Positions 20,928 through 32,657 of a stretch of DNA of 64,000 bases are shown here, one piece after another. The first letter of the stretch is position 1; the number at the start of each line of letters is the position of its first letter. Origin of the DNA: Dillenia suffruticosa (lineage: Eukaryota > Streptophyta > Magnoliopsida > Dilleniales > Dilleniaceae); the NCBI GenBank assembly GCA_033439265.1, contig JAVTVX010000012.1, forward strand, positions 34,846,261 through 34,910,260, written 5' to 3'. Under the pieces are notes generated by a model that made no database searches, was not told the origin of the DNA, and saw only the letters and a list, made by a program, of their open reading frames with translations. A program made the translations under genes and the position numbers.

Positions 20928-23308
20928 AATATTTTTAGGACTTGCATTTTACGTGGGATGAAAAATATATAGAGAGAGAAAGAGCGAGCAAGTCTTTGTT
21001 GGAGTTGTACAATTTGATTACTATTTCTTCTTAAAAATTTCCACTTTTTTTCACTTTTTGTGGGTTTAATCTCTACGTGCTATGTATGGCATTTTTTTGT
21101 CTTTTTTTTTTTTTTTGTTCTGTGCTTTCTTTTCTTTGATGTATGATCTTGAAGAGGCCCAAGGGTTTTCTTTCTTGCTCTGAGGGGTTGTTTTGGCTTA
21201 ATTTTTAGCTTATATTGATATGTATCTGGGAATTTCTCAGGTATTCGCAAATATTTTAGGCATTAATTGGAAATTTCAAACAAACAGGTTAGTAATGAGG
21301 GAAAGAGAGAGAACGAGTCTGTATTTAAATTGTAAAATTTTATCTCTATTTCTTCTTATTTTTCTTCAAAATTTCCATCTTTTTGTTATGATATATGCTA
21401 TGAATGTCATCTTCTTTTGTTCATTTTACTAATTCCGGTTTGATGTATGATCTTGGACGACGATGGAAGAAAGCCCAAGATTTCCCCCTTTTCATTTGTG
21501 GGTGTTTTTGGTTCTTTTGGTTTACATTAATCTGCATTAGGGAATCTTTCTTTGACTAGTGAATGAGTTATAGATCTTACTCGAATGTCAAAAATTTAGA
21601 CAATCAATTGGTTAGATTAGAAAAGTGTAGTCCAGGAGTTGAATTGGCTGAAGGGTATAGGAGGTAGAGTTTTGTCCAAGCGAAGCAGGGGTGAGTTTAG
21701 TTGAGTGGTGGGGACAAAGCAAGAGCCAAAACAGATGTCAAAGGAAGAGCAGAAGAAAGAGCAAGGACTCGACTTCACTCGTTGTCTGTTTTTTTCCACC
21801 GCACTTAGTTTCACCTTGTCTAATTTAGATCGATCGATCGTTATAGGACTTACTTTGTAAAGTGTTGTCTCAATATTATTTTTTCTGTTCCCAAGGAAGG
21901 TAAACTTCTAACTTGATTAAGGGATATGTTTTTTCGTTGCCTTTCTGGTTCTAAGCAAGATGCCAAGGAAGGCCTATGCATTCTAATGTTTTTGTGGTGT
22001 TGTGTTCTTCATTGTTTGTCTATTTTTTCCCTTATCATGTTAATGTCATTAGTTTTCAACTATATACCGATTGAACTCTTAAATCATATATTAAACTTAC
22101 ATGTTATACAAATTAATCAAATATGCCAAAAATTGTTTACAAACTCCACTCTACTAGCTTTTTGTCCAATAATTACCAAAAATAATTTCAGACCGATCAA
22201 ATGAGTTAAAAATTAAATAGATTGAATTCGTACACTTCAATGTGCTTTAAAATTTTTCTCATGCTAAATGGATTTTAAACGAGTTATTACAAATTCTGAA
22301 TTGAATTAATTAAAATATGATTTGGTACAATATCAAAAAAAAGAAAAAAAATTTCTCATGCGGGTCCAATTTTACTTATTTGAGTTTGAAAATTTTGTTC
22401 ATATGAGTTGTTATTTAAATTTTAATTTATTTAATTTTTGACTCGTTTAATTCATTTAATCCATTATTTTATTTTATTTTATATCTTTTATTTTTACTTC
22501 TTAGCACCCTCTCTTTCTCGCGCTCTCTCTCAATTTTGATCATTTACTTTGTTTGAATGCAATCATTCAATGTTTTATAAGGCAACATAACGGTTTTGAA
22601 CATTGACATGTTGTGAATGCCCATCACATTCTTGGTCGATCCCATCTCTTAATTTTTATTTTCTTTTGACCTTTATAATTCTTTCATTTTCTTTCCTTTA
22701 TTTGGCCAATGGAAATTAAAAATTTTGTGTAGCAACTGACGTGTGTTTATGAAGGAAAAGTGGAGAAAAGATTTTAACATTAGATTTTGTGTATGACCCT
22801 TTTTTCCCACCTAGATCTAGTATGAGATTTTTAATCTTTGGCAATGTTTATCCCAACTTGTATAGCCAACATTGGGCATGGTAACATTAGATTACCAAAT
22901 TTCCTTTTTTGGAGTTTTAATAGGAATGCAAGGGCAAGTTTGGCAATTGCCTTCAATGGTGATCTTGATAGCTCGCTGGATGGTAAAAATTTGCAGCGGC
23001 TTTGGAAGCTTTTTTCAAATTTTGGTGGGACCATAGGACCATACAAAGCAAAATTTGTGTGGTACTATTTGAGTTTCTTGAGTCAGTGTTCATAAATGCA
23101 GCTTTGAATTGCTGCAAAAAAGAGCAAGGAAAGTTAGATTTTTCATTTTTTTTCCCCAAAGAAGAAGAAATTTAAAACTATTTTGAAGTCCTTTTGTTTG
23201 ACTCAAAAAGTCACCGAACTCCAATGAATGGGGACATGAGAAAGTGAAGTTGGGAGGGGAGGGAAGGGGAGGGGAGGGGAGGAAGTGGGAGTTGTGATGA
23301 TAAAAGGA

Positions 23309-23357
<49 letters not shown>

Positions 23358-24365
23358 GCCAGAAAACATGGTGGGGAAAGGGCTTTCGTGATTTGTCCGT
23401 TTCTTTAAATTTTTTGATTGGTTGCTTTGGGAGGGTAATGGTTTGAAAACCCTTTTAAGTCTATACCGGTTGGTGGGTCATTAATTGGAACAGGCAAAAT
23501 CTTCATGTGCACTGTTTTGAATTCAACTTCTTTATGGGCGATCATCACATTCAATTTCCTCAACTCTCTCTCTCTCTCTCTCCCCCTCTCTCTTTTCAAT
23601 TCTTTTTTGATGACATCAATTTAAAAAAATTCAGTACTGGTGTTTATTAATACCTTTGTTGGTCTTTGGATTCTCGTGGCCAAACTACAAGAGGAAGAGC
23701 CACTTCAAATGTTTAGAGTCTTATTGAAGGAGGTAATAATATGAAGTGTCTTAAAGTGAAACCTGCGGGCTGGCACTACTTGCCACGGCTTGTGGCACTA
23801 CTTGCCACAAGGGCAAGCGATGGAACATGAATTAAATGTGCCTTGACAAGAACGCATTCCTTTGGCTCAAAATCATGAATCATATCAATGCACCCAGGTG
23901 GGGAACTGCGGATGGACTTGAAACCGGACCGGTTGATTTGACCGGTTCGACTGAAAATTTTTACATAATCTGGTTCAATTTTTATAATTGAATTGAATGA
24001 AGTTAAATCATATTGATACTGTTTAAAATTGGTAAAGGCTGTGACTCATTCAAATCGGTTAAAAAAAGTATTTATAACTCTTTTTATTTCATGTATTATT
24101 TTAATCATTTGATTTTTCGTTTCATTTCCTTCTCTTTCCTTCCGCTCCTCCATCGTTTCTCCTAGACCATACAAATATCTATTTAAAAGTTTCATGTGAT
24201 TTTATATTTTTTATAATATGTAAGGAGAATTAAGATATAAAATAACAAATTATCTTTTTTATAAATTAAAATTTTAAAAATAAATGGCAGATATGTAAAC
24301 TATAAAAAAATAAAATAAAATAATAATTGCTAACTAAATCAACCGACTCGCCAACTGAGACGACA
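20928..24365. other. Spacer with microsatellites and a SINE-like tail
   Basis: The VQ 3' UTR probably ends near 21100. At about 22240-22335 the SINE-family 3' phrase 'gaattgaattaattaaaata' ends in an A-rich tail. A purine tract at 23250-23353 ends in (GA)n, and a (CT)n tract lies at 23562-23582. A perfect 9-bp hairpin is at 23789-23811. The reading frames at 22831-23159 resemble nothing I know. Confidence 0.45.
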
Positions 24366-24765
24366 CTTCTATTACTTGGATCCGTGACAAATTGGTATCA
24401 GAATCTCCGGTTTAATATGGAAGAGGGTTACTTGGAAGAGAGCTATATGAAAAATGGCTACCTGGTGTCGGAGTGAGAGCAGTCCAAAATGAAAAAGGGC
24501 TACCTGATGTCAAAATGAGAGCCGTCCAAAAAAGAAAATGACTATTCGTTAAAGTGAAAGCCGACCAGAATGCGAGTCATCTAGAGTGAGAGCCGTCCGT
24601 GAACGTTCAGCTTCTCAAGAGAAGAGTAATGTTACAAATCCCATATCGAATCGTCAAAAAATCATAAAATAGTACTTAAATCCAATAGATTCTCTCACCC
24701 AACAAGTCGATCTTTTGGGTTGAGTTTTCCTATTGGATTTGAATCTATTATTTGGGTCCGTGACA
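24366..24765 (+). mobile_element. TRIM-like LTR element remnant
   Basis: A 136-bp 3' LTR (24630-24765) starts TGTTACAAATCCCATATC and ends GGTCCGTGACA. The last roughly 24 bp of a matching 5' LTR survive at 24366-24389. After the 5' relic come a 3-nt spacer and the initiator-Met primer site TGGTATCAGA (24393-24402). A purine tract AAGAGAAGAG lies just before the 3' LTR (24617-24626). The internal region is only about 240 bp and codes for nothing. It consists of imperfect repeats of a 'gagagccgtcc' phrase. The small size and lack of coding capacity define a terminal-repeat retrotransposon in miniature. Confidence 0.72.
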
Positions 24766-24769
24766 AATT

Positions 24770-25973
24770 TGTTATGAACCAAATAAAGAAAGAGAGGAAG
24801 AGAGAGTGAGATCAAGAGGAGAGAGATTAGAGGGAGAAAATAGAGAGAGAGGGAGATTTAGAGAGAGAATACAAGAGAGAGATTGCAATAGCATTTCGAT
24901 ATATCCATTATATATTGTAAAGACTATTATTTATACTAATTCTATTACTAACCAAACTTGTTAACTACTAATTAATCTAACAATTACAATTAACTATTAA
25001 CTATGATTAACTACTAACCCTATTATGATTAGTAGTTGTTACAATACTTCCCCCCTTAAATACATCCTTGTCCTCAAGGATGGAAAACCAAGATTGAGAT
25101 TTTGAATCAATGAATCTTGAACCAATGTTTACATTTGTGTTGAGAGATAAGGTGATGCAGACGAACAATATATGTAATTTGAGTTGCAATAAGAACAGTT
25201 GGAGAAAAATAGAGATGAAAAAACTTGAAAAACATTTTTCTTGAACTTTTTCTTGGTGAAAAATTTTGTCCGATTAATACCGAAAATTCAATGTTTCTTT
25301 CTTGGACATGCAAGACTCTTTTTTCTTAATCATGCAAGACCCTTCTTTCTTGATCATGCAAGATCCTTCTTTCTTGGACATTTGAAATTTTTTTACTCTC
25401 AACATTTTTTTACTAGGAGTAAATAAAATGAGAGATTTAGAAAGTAATTCAATACCTTGCTTTTCTATGGATTTTGACATTACTTTTTCTACCATTTGAT
25501 TTGTTTTGTTGCTTTCCGATTTCTTTTCATTTTCTTACTCTTTTTCCACCAAAGTTTGGATATGTTCATTAATACCAAACATTTTCATGTTGAATTTGTC
25601 ATCAATGCGTGCCATAATAGCGTCAATTTTTTTACTCCAATTATCTTTTGCCATAGATTATATCAAAAATCGTATACTCTGATACCAATTTGTTACGAAC
25701 CAATTAAAGAAAGTGAGGAAGAGAGAGTGAGATCAAGAGGAGAGAGATTAGGGGGAGAAAATAGAGAGAGAGGGAGATTTAGAGAGAGAATACAAGAGAG
25801 AAATTTTAATAATATTTCAATATATCCATTATATATTGTAAAAATTACTATTTATACTAATTTTATTACTAACTAAACTTATTAACTACCGACTAATCTA
25901 ACAATTATAATTAATTACTAACTATCTCATTAATTATGATTAATTATTAATTCTATGATTAGTAGTTGTTACA
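24770..25973 (-). mobile_element. Small non-autonomous LTR retrotransposon with two LTRs
   Basis: LTRs lie at 24770-25043 and 25691-25973, in the same orientation and clearly alike (shared purine blocks and 'ttatatattgtaaa'). The element runs on the minus strand. Its 5' LTR is the right-hand copy, followed after AAT by the initiator-Met primer site TGGTATCAGAGT (complement at 25676-25687). The polypurine tract AAGGGGGGAAG (complement near 25047-25058) abuts the left LTR. The 647-bp interior holds only short frames, so enzymes must come from elsewhere. The bases on either side do not match, so the target-site duplication has been lost or I have misplaced an end by a few bases. It sits almost directly beside the TRIM relic. 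Confidence 0.82.
25535..25654 (-). pseudogene. 39-codon gag-like frame inside the LTR element
   Basis: The frame begins 37 nt past the primer-binding site on the element's coding strand and starts MAKDNWSKKIDAIM. It resembles, in position and in its Lys/Ile/Asp-rich heptad-like pattern, the 67-residue frame after the primer site at 5233-5436. It stops after 39 codons. I regard it as the beginning of a decayed gag. Further along the same strand (about 25310-25385) a 28-29-bp repeat encodes KKEGSCMI-like units. Confidence 0.4.
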
Positions 25974-26838
25974 TATATGTAACTGGCCCTTGTACCTGTT
26001 CACACCCTCCTAAGTTGCTATTGCTAAAGGACCTTGCTAGGATGGCTTACCCCAGAATCTGTCAGGCTGCTTTATAAGTTCTGTTTTTATTGTTTAGGGG
26101 CTCTGCCCCATGACATATATGTCTATTTGAAATCTGTCATCTCTAATTCATCGTCACCTTCTACTTCTGACACTAGTAATGGTTTTTAGAGGTATTAAGG
26201 ACAAGAAGATTTGGTTATATTCATGACATTTTTCATACATTTCTACCGCTTAAGTCTGTTGACACCTCGAAATTGTGGCTTACCAGCGTGTAGTAGAACT
26301 GAAAGTGTCAAGCTGTGGCCGTCTACACAGATATGTATGCAGGAGGGGCCAGGTTTGGCTTGCTACGATTTTGACTTTGGAAAATTTTCCAACGCACTCC
26401 GAATCAATTTTCTGTTCTCTCACTTCCTTTGTTTGTTTTTTTATCTACTACTATCGGTATTTAAAATTATATTTTAATTAATTCTATTCAAATGTCTACG
26501 AATTTTATTTAAAAAACGATTTTTTTAATATAATTCTTTTTTAAAATTTGAAACTTGAGAATTAATTATGAAATCTAATACTCTATCCTATTACTCCCAC
26601 TCTCTCTCCCTCTCCTTCTAAGCATTTGTTTGATGAAGAAATCAATTATAGGTTTTCATTTTTTTTTAGGCTGGCTAAGGCTTTGATGGGCAAGAAATTA
26701 TAGATTTGGAGTACATTAGGCCGAGATATTATAATGGTGATAGGAAGCTATTGCTTGCGAGCTGCTACTTTTGCTATGGTGGTTAATCATTTATAAACGG
26801 ATAGACATGCAGAGTATACCATTGAACATCGTTTTGAA

Positions 26839-26891
<53 letters not shown>

Positions 26892-27719
26892 GCCTCTCCG
26901 ATAAGCGCAAGAAATAACCTGAAAATGAATACTTAAGCAGATAGAAAATTGTGCATAAATTTGCCCCACCACTCTGAAAATTAATACAAAAAAATATTGA
27001 TATAATAATACTTTTGATTTTTTAAAATATCATTTTTACTAAGAAAATTTTATATTCTGTATAAAAATTTTGAAATATAATTCAGGGAAAGCAACTAAAT
27101 TTGGAGACAAATCCGTTGAAAACCCGCTTGGAATGTCCTCTCAAGATGATCAACATTGGATTGGCTTTGCAATTCAATTATACGGGAGTCTCTTCGATTA
27201 CGGTAATACCAGTAAAGGTCGTTCCCTTTCTCATAAACACCCCCCCAAAATTAGAGAGAGAGAGAGAGAGAGAGAAGCTAAGTTTCGTTTCCCCCCAGTT
27301 TTGTTTGACCATGTCTTCCAATGGGCAAACGCCCAAATCGATCTTTTGGAAAGGCCCAAATAAAGGAAATATATACCACATTGTGTCGGGCCAAAAACTT
27401 GGACAAGTGTGCCCGGTAACATAAGAGGGACCCAAACTCGAATGCAAATCCAAGTGGATCTCTCCCTCAAAAAACACAAATAAGAAGAAAAATGATGAAA
27501 AAAAAATCTCAATTAACTTACACTTCATATTCCTTTTCATTTCATCTGGCTCGAAATTAATAAAAAACGACAAGGACATGAGCAATGAAGAAGATAGAAA
27601 ATATCGTATGGTGGGAAATGGGAAAAAAATTTGATCGTGCATAATAATATCATCAAATAATCAAGGGGGCATTAATCATATTTATGCATTCTCATTCTCT
27701 TGATCATCATGATCATCAT
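25974..27719. other. Spacer; SINE-like relic and microsatellites
   Basis: At about 26437-26600 a minus-strand copy of the SINE family is recognisable ('ttttaattaattctattcaa' on plus; T run at its left end). A long (CT)n tract lies at 26842-26888 and a (GA)n tract at 27251-27274. Frames around 27070-27642 cross the GA tract and are not convincing genes. Confidence 0.45.
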
Positions 27720-28085
27720 TTAGTTGGTATTCCTAGCACAACGGGTGATCTGGTTGCAGCCGCGGCGATAAGGGTTAGCCTTCCCTCCCCGCTGGCAGTT
27801 GTAGTAGGACTTTCCGCGTTGGTTGCAAGGAACATTGCTACCCTTAAGCATGCCATAGCTAAGTTTCTTCTTTCCTGCAAGGTGTCTCCTGCTAGCCTCA
27901 TTGTCCATCAACATTTCATTGTCACCAATGAAGTCACCAACTAGATCATCAAACTTAAAAAGCTCGCCACGTCCGCCGTGGCCTATTTCGGTTAGCCCCC
28001 ATGATGCATCGAAAGAAGTCGATTGAGATTGAGCCGCAATGGCCAAGGCAAGAACAAGCAACACAACCAAAGGACGATACCCCAT
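27720..28085 (-). CDS. RALF secreted peptide hormone precursor, RALF4/19-like by position
   Basis: Precursor of a rapid alkalinization factor, a Cys-rich peptide that signals through CrRLK1L receptors and LRX/LLG partners at the cell wall and plasma membrane. The intronless frame gives 121 residues. A signal peptide covers about residues 1-20 (hydrophobic 5-18). The acidic pro-region ends in the subtilase (S1P) site RRHL at 66-69. The mature part has LSYGMLK, a variant of the receptor-binding YI-Y motif (75-81), four cysteines (87, 97, 110, 116) and the conserved SYYNC and NPYRRGC segments. The length and layout are normal for the family. The assignment to RALF4/19, which act in pollen tubes, rests mainly on neighbours (VQ and SMG7-like genes), because RALF mature regions are too alike to separate by eye. 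Confidence 0.94.
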   Translation of the reverse strand: MGYRPLVVLLVLALAIAAQSQSTSFDASWGLTEIGHGGRGELFKFDDLVGDFIGDNEMLMDNEASRRHLAGKKKLSYGMLKGSNVPCNQRGKSYYNCQRGGKANPYRRGCNQITRCARNTN

Positions 28086-28305
28086 TCTGTTTCGTGGTTG
28101 GGAGGAGAATTTAGAATTGCTAGATGAATAGTTTTGATGTTTTTTCTTTTTTGTTTAGCAAGTCTCTTCCTGCCCTTCTGTTGGAGGGGAAGAGGGGTTG
28201 GTGAGAAAAGCAGGAGCAAGAAAAGATTGAATGGTTGTGACGTTCTTCAACCAGGGAAGGAGAGAGAAATTTTACAAATTTGTGAGGTATTTTTGGTGTC
28301 TGTCT

Positions 28306-28313
28306 GTTTATAG
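28306..28313 (-). promoter_or_regulatory. TATA box of the RALF gene
   Basis: CTATAAAC on the minus strand, about 220 bp before the RALF start codon. This would place transcription start near 28275 with a leader of about 190 nt. The leader is AC- and CT-rich. Inferred from motif and spacing only. Confidence 0.45.
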
Positions 28314-30539
28314 CTACTGTCTAGAGGTTCTTGTTTGTCAAGGTGGCAAACCATGTCTAACAATTGTTTTCTATAACTTCGCAATGCCCAAATTTGGAAT
28401 GCTAAAACCAACTTTTGACATTAAAAGAAAGGATGATAAATCACATTAAGAGTTGCAAAGCAACAACAAAGGAGACGCCCATGATAAATAACCTAAGAAG
28501 AGCTAAATTTGATGATTCTCTTGGAGCAATGTTGACCATCCAAGAAAAATTCTCCGGGTCGTGACAAGTTTAGTGTTTTTTTTTTTAATTACTTTTAAAA
28601 TCAATAATTATTATTTCTATTTGCATTATTGTGAGTAAGAATTGCTAAATTTCCAATGTTAATAAATAATTAGGTGAAAGTACTTCTCTCAATAAGCTAT
28701 AGAGAAACTATAGTCATTAATGAGCAATTTGCTGGCCCAGATGACTATTAGATCCCAAAAATAAGTGTAAGAGAGTTTTGCATTTTAAGGACCAATTCAT
28801 TTCAAATCGGATTTACTCATATGCAACCTAATTATCAGATGATTTAAAAAAAAAAATGATTTCCATGTCCACCCTTTTAGGGCTTAGACCATATGCTAAA
28901 AAAAAAAAAAAAAAAAAAACCCCACGTAGGCTCATTTAAAAAGAAAAAATTGATGTCGATCGTTTTACTCGGGCATCATTTGAACAATCAAACTGGTTGA
29001 ATTAGAAGCACGATGGAGACTCACGAAATTTCACAAGAATTTCTCAGGAAAAGTACCCAAAAGAAAAATATCTGTACATTAAACACAATATATTCGGCCT
29101 GTTAAGTCCATTAATTCCCATATCTTTTTTGACCTTTCGGCTAAGATCAAGCGTAGTTTGTATTCTTATCATATTAATATCTGGGCTATTGGCCCACATG
29201 ATATTAAATTAAATCCATTAATTCCCTCAGGCTGCAAGATTGGCGCCCATTTGATTGACAAGGGCAGGAAATCCCCAAAATGCTGCTAATGGAGATCTTT
29301 GATTCATCTGACTTCTTCAAAATTGTGTAGAAGACATGGGATAATGTATTGAAAGTGACTTGGACCAATAGAGGATAGATACTATTCAAAGAACTTGAAG
29401 GTAAAATGCAGAATTGGTTTTTCATTCTTACACGTCTCGTGTTGACCAAGCGATTTCTTTCATTATTACATCCTCATTATTAGATTTTATGGTACTGTGA
29501 TTTATAGAAATGGCAATATCCATCTTACCTGACGGATGCATGAAAAATCTGAATTTTTTTTTTTTTTTTTTTTAAATCAGGTTAAAGTTGGATTAAGATT
29601 GGATTTTAATATTAGAGTAACCGAATCAATTTAGATACAGATTTAGGTAATAAATAATATTAGAATAATCGAATCGGATAACAATTTATAATAAAATTTT
29701 AATATTATATTATTAAATAAAAAAATATTTTAGAACGGTTTCATTTTTATTCTCAAGTCGAAGTAGTGCTCTTGCTCTCATTTTCGTTGCCCTAGCCCCT
29801 CCGGCTCCCACAGCCAGCCTCTCTTTGTCGCATCATCGACCTTACTGACCTCACCGACCTGCATCGCTTTTGGTTTTGTTGGTAGTCAGGTTGTTTTTGT
29901 TGCTCTTGGTTTCCTCATCTCTCTCTCTCTTGTCGACCTTAATCACTAATGCTAGAAGACTATGCACTACCCTCTGCCGTAGCAAACTATGGCCTCTGTC
30001 TCCGTAACCCTTCTCTAATTTTTTTTTTTTAATTTTCGTATAGTTTTTATGAAATTTCTGACTGAATTCTTGAGGTAAAAAAAAGAAAATATGTCGGGAT
30101 TGTGTTTGTTTCATTATGTTGGTGAAAAGTTTTGCCAAATGAGTAAATGTCTTCAAACCTTGAGTTAGTTTAAAATCGGATGGCTTTTTAAAAGACTTAT
30201 AATGTTTCAAATCGAATTTGATTGGATTTTAGAAAAAAATTTCTATGATTAAATATAATTTTTTATTTTTTTAATTTGAATTAGATTAAGGTTTAATTAA
30301 ATATTAAAATTAAAATTTAGAGTGAGACATGATATTAAAATCATTTGAATAAGAGCCGATCCATTTCCATCGCTTGTGATTTATGCCATGCCAATTGATC
30401 ACTCTCTCTTTCACCTACACTTTTCCTGGGGTTATGTTCCAAAATATACCTTAAAAAATTTTTTTTAAAAACACGAATAGTAAACAAATTCCACATCTAT
30501 ACCATATTTGTCGCACATAGCCCAGAGGCTCCCGCGCGC
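28314..30539. other. AT-rich spacer, no gene seen
   Basis: This holds A runs at 28844-28855 and 28900-28919, a T run at 29557-29573, and a SINE-like relic at about 28745-28855. The segment 29750-30010 is less AT-rich, but no frame is convincing. Confidence 0.45.
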
Positions 30540-31400
30540 AGAGGACTCCCGCGGCAATGGGCGGCAGTGGGCGGCAGTGGGGGAGGGAGGGAAAGGGAGC
30601 CTTGCGCGGAGGTGGGGGAGGGAGGGGAAGGGCTTCCGAGAAGGTGGGGGAGGGAGGGAGGGAGAGGGAGGAGTGCCGTGGGGGGGGGGGGGGGAGGGGG
30701 AGAGAGAGAGGAGTGTCGTATGGGGGAGGGGGAGAGAGAGAGCCGTGGACAGCGGAGGGAGGGACCGTGGGTTGCGGGGGGAGAGAGAGACAGCCGTCGG
30801 CGGGTGAGGGAGGGAAGGAGAGAGAGATAGCCATGGGGGGAGAGAGAGAGCCGCGGACCTCCACCACCCGCGGCGCTGCGCACCTCCCCCGCGGCGTTGC
30901 GCACCTCCCCCGCGACGTTGCCGTCCTCCCCTGCGGCGCTGCGCTCTCCTTCTCTCCCCCTCGGCGCTGCGCTATCCCTCCCCCGGCCGCTCTCTCTCTC
31001 TCTCCCTCCCTCCCCCCGGCTCTCTTTCTTTCTCTCCACCGCCACTGCCCTCCTCTCTCTCTCCCACTCCCCCTGCGGCACTCCTCCCTCTCCCTCCCTC
31101 CCCCCGCGGCTCTCTCTCTTTCTCTCCCCGCCGTGGCCCTCTTCTCTCTCCCCCTTCCCCCGCGGCACTCCTCCCTCTCCCTCCCTCCCCCTCCGCCGCC
31201 CGACGCCCGCCCCCTCCCCTCTTTCTCTCTCCCTCCCCCGGCGGACCCCCCGCCGCCCTCCCCTCTTTCTCTCCCTCCCTCCCCCCTCCGCGGCTCTCCC
31301 CTCTCTCTCTCTCTCTCCCTCCCTCCCCCTCCGCCCCCCGCCACTCTCCTCCCCTCTCTCCCTCCCCCCGACCCGCGGACTCCTCTCTCTCTCTCTCTCT
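30540..31400. repeat. GC-rich purine/pyrimidine inverted island
   Basis: The left arm (about 30565-30850) is almost all G and A on the plus strand. The right arm (about 30950-31400) is almost all C and T. Related words occur in opposite orientation: GAGGGAGGAGTGCC at about 30669-30682 reappears on the minus strand at about 31075-31092 and 31162-31179, roughly 87 bp apart. The centre (about 30870-30960) has three units of a 20-bp GC repeat like TTGCGCACCTCCCCCGCGGC. The island is CpG-rich in AT-rich surroundings. Open frames of 200-310 codons in all directions are a composition effect (Arg/Glu/Gly or Pro/Ser/Leu runs) and are not genes. Confidence 0.8.
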
Positions 31401-31410
31401 TTCTGGATTT

Positions 31411-31461
31411 TATCGCGGGTTGAAGACACGATACAGTGTGTCGCGTCTTTAACTCCCGATA
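31411..31461. repeat. 51-bp imperfect palindrome at the edge of the island
   Basis: Arms of 25 bp, TATCGCGGGTTGAAGACACG on the left and its near-complement on the right, pair at about 20 of 25 positions around the centre G at 31436. Transcribed, it would fold into a long stem with almost no loop. Several mismatches are transitions that keep G-U pairs in RNA. Confidence 0.6.
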
Positions 31462-32620
31462 AATTCAGGTTATTTAAGAAAATTTTTTTTCGTTCGGATT
31501 GTTTTAAATTTTTTTTTTTATATTATTTCGGTACATGTCTCCTTTTCCTGCCATAGAATGTCTGACACTTGGCTGGTCCATGAAATTAGCCACGACATTA
31601 ATTTAATCTAAAAGGACTTGACTTTGACAAGCAAAGCCCAGAAGGCTTTGATATTAAATGGACAATTGGAGCGGCATAATAAATTATTTGTCATTCGATG
31701 TGAAGTGTTTAATTGGATAAAGAAGATATCTCAAAAATATCTACAGAATTGAGTGATAACGATATATCAGAGTTCTTCAGCTTAATAGGGTTGTGGTCAC
31801 AAATTTTCATTTTTAGTAATTACAGTTTAAAATTAAATATTTTATAATAGAAAGAGATTTTCACATGGATAGAAACCTTCTTCGGTTCCTACTTTTTTTC
31901 TTTTTTTTTTTTTTGTGAAGAGGAAGACAAAATGCAAGAGGGGCTCGCTCGGACTTAGATCAAGTATACGATTTGAATTATTTCTCGAAAATGTTTTTAA
32001 AACTAAACCAATAAACAACTCAATCAATCTATCGACCTTACTCATTCATTAGTCGAATCGATCGAATTATTTTACAAATCGAATAATATCATCATAATAT
32101 CATATATATATATATATATATAATTTGTAAATTTTATATTATAAAATAAAATAAAATTCATATATTTTTATAAAAAAATAAATTTGTTCCATCAATAATT
32201 TTAGACCAATTTGAATAATTTATCAATTTTACTAATTTTAATTGATTTTAAACGATTTTAATTGAGTTTAAATTCATTTGATTTAATAGTAAAAATCGAG
32301 TCAAGCTCCAGAATAATTTATAATCCAACCGGCCGATCCTATCTGATTTTAAAAACAGTGTTTCCAGGCCGCCTTAGCAGCTCAACTCCCGTAGTATCTT
32401 CTCTCAAAAGTTGGAGCAGAGACAGGGACAGGGGTCGTCGGTTGCACTTCACTTTGTCGCAAGAAAAGGGAAAGAAAAACCTTTTTCTTAAAAAAAAAAA
32501 AAAATCTTTTTGAATTTCAATAATAAAGCAAATTTTAATCTCATAACAAATATCTGTTAAAAATCATTAAATACTTCTCAAAACAAAAATATCTTCAAAT
32601 TTTTTGGTGAAATGGATTGA

Positions 32621-32657
<37 letters not shown>

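Noticed and set aside
30451..31556. Several overlapping open frames of 200-310 codons on both strands
   Set aside because: They arise from GA/CT repeats with few possible stops. The translations are Arg-Glu-Gly or Ser-Leu-Pro runs, with no start context, and all frames are open at once.
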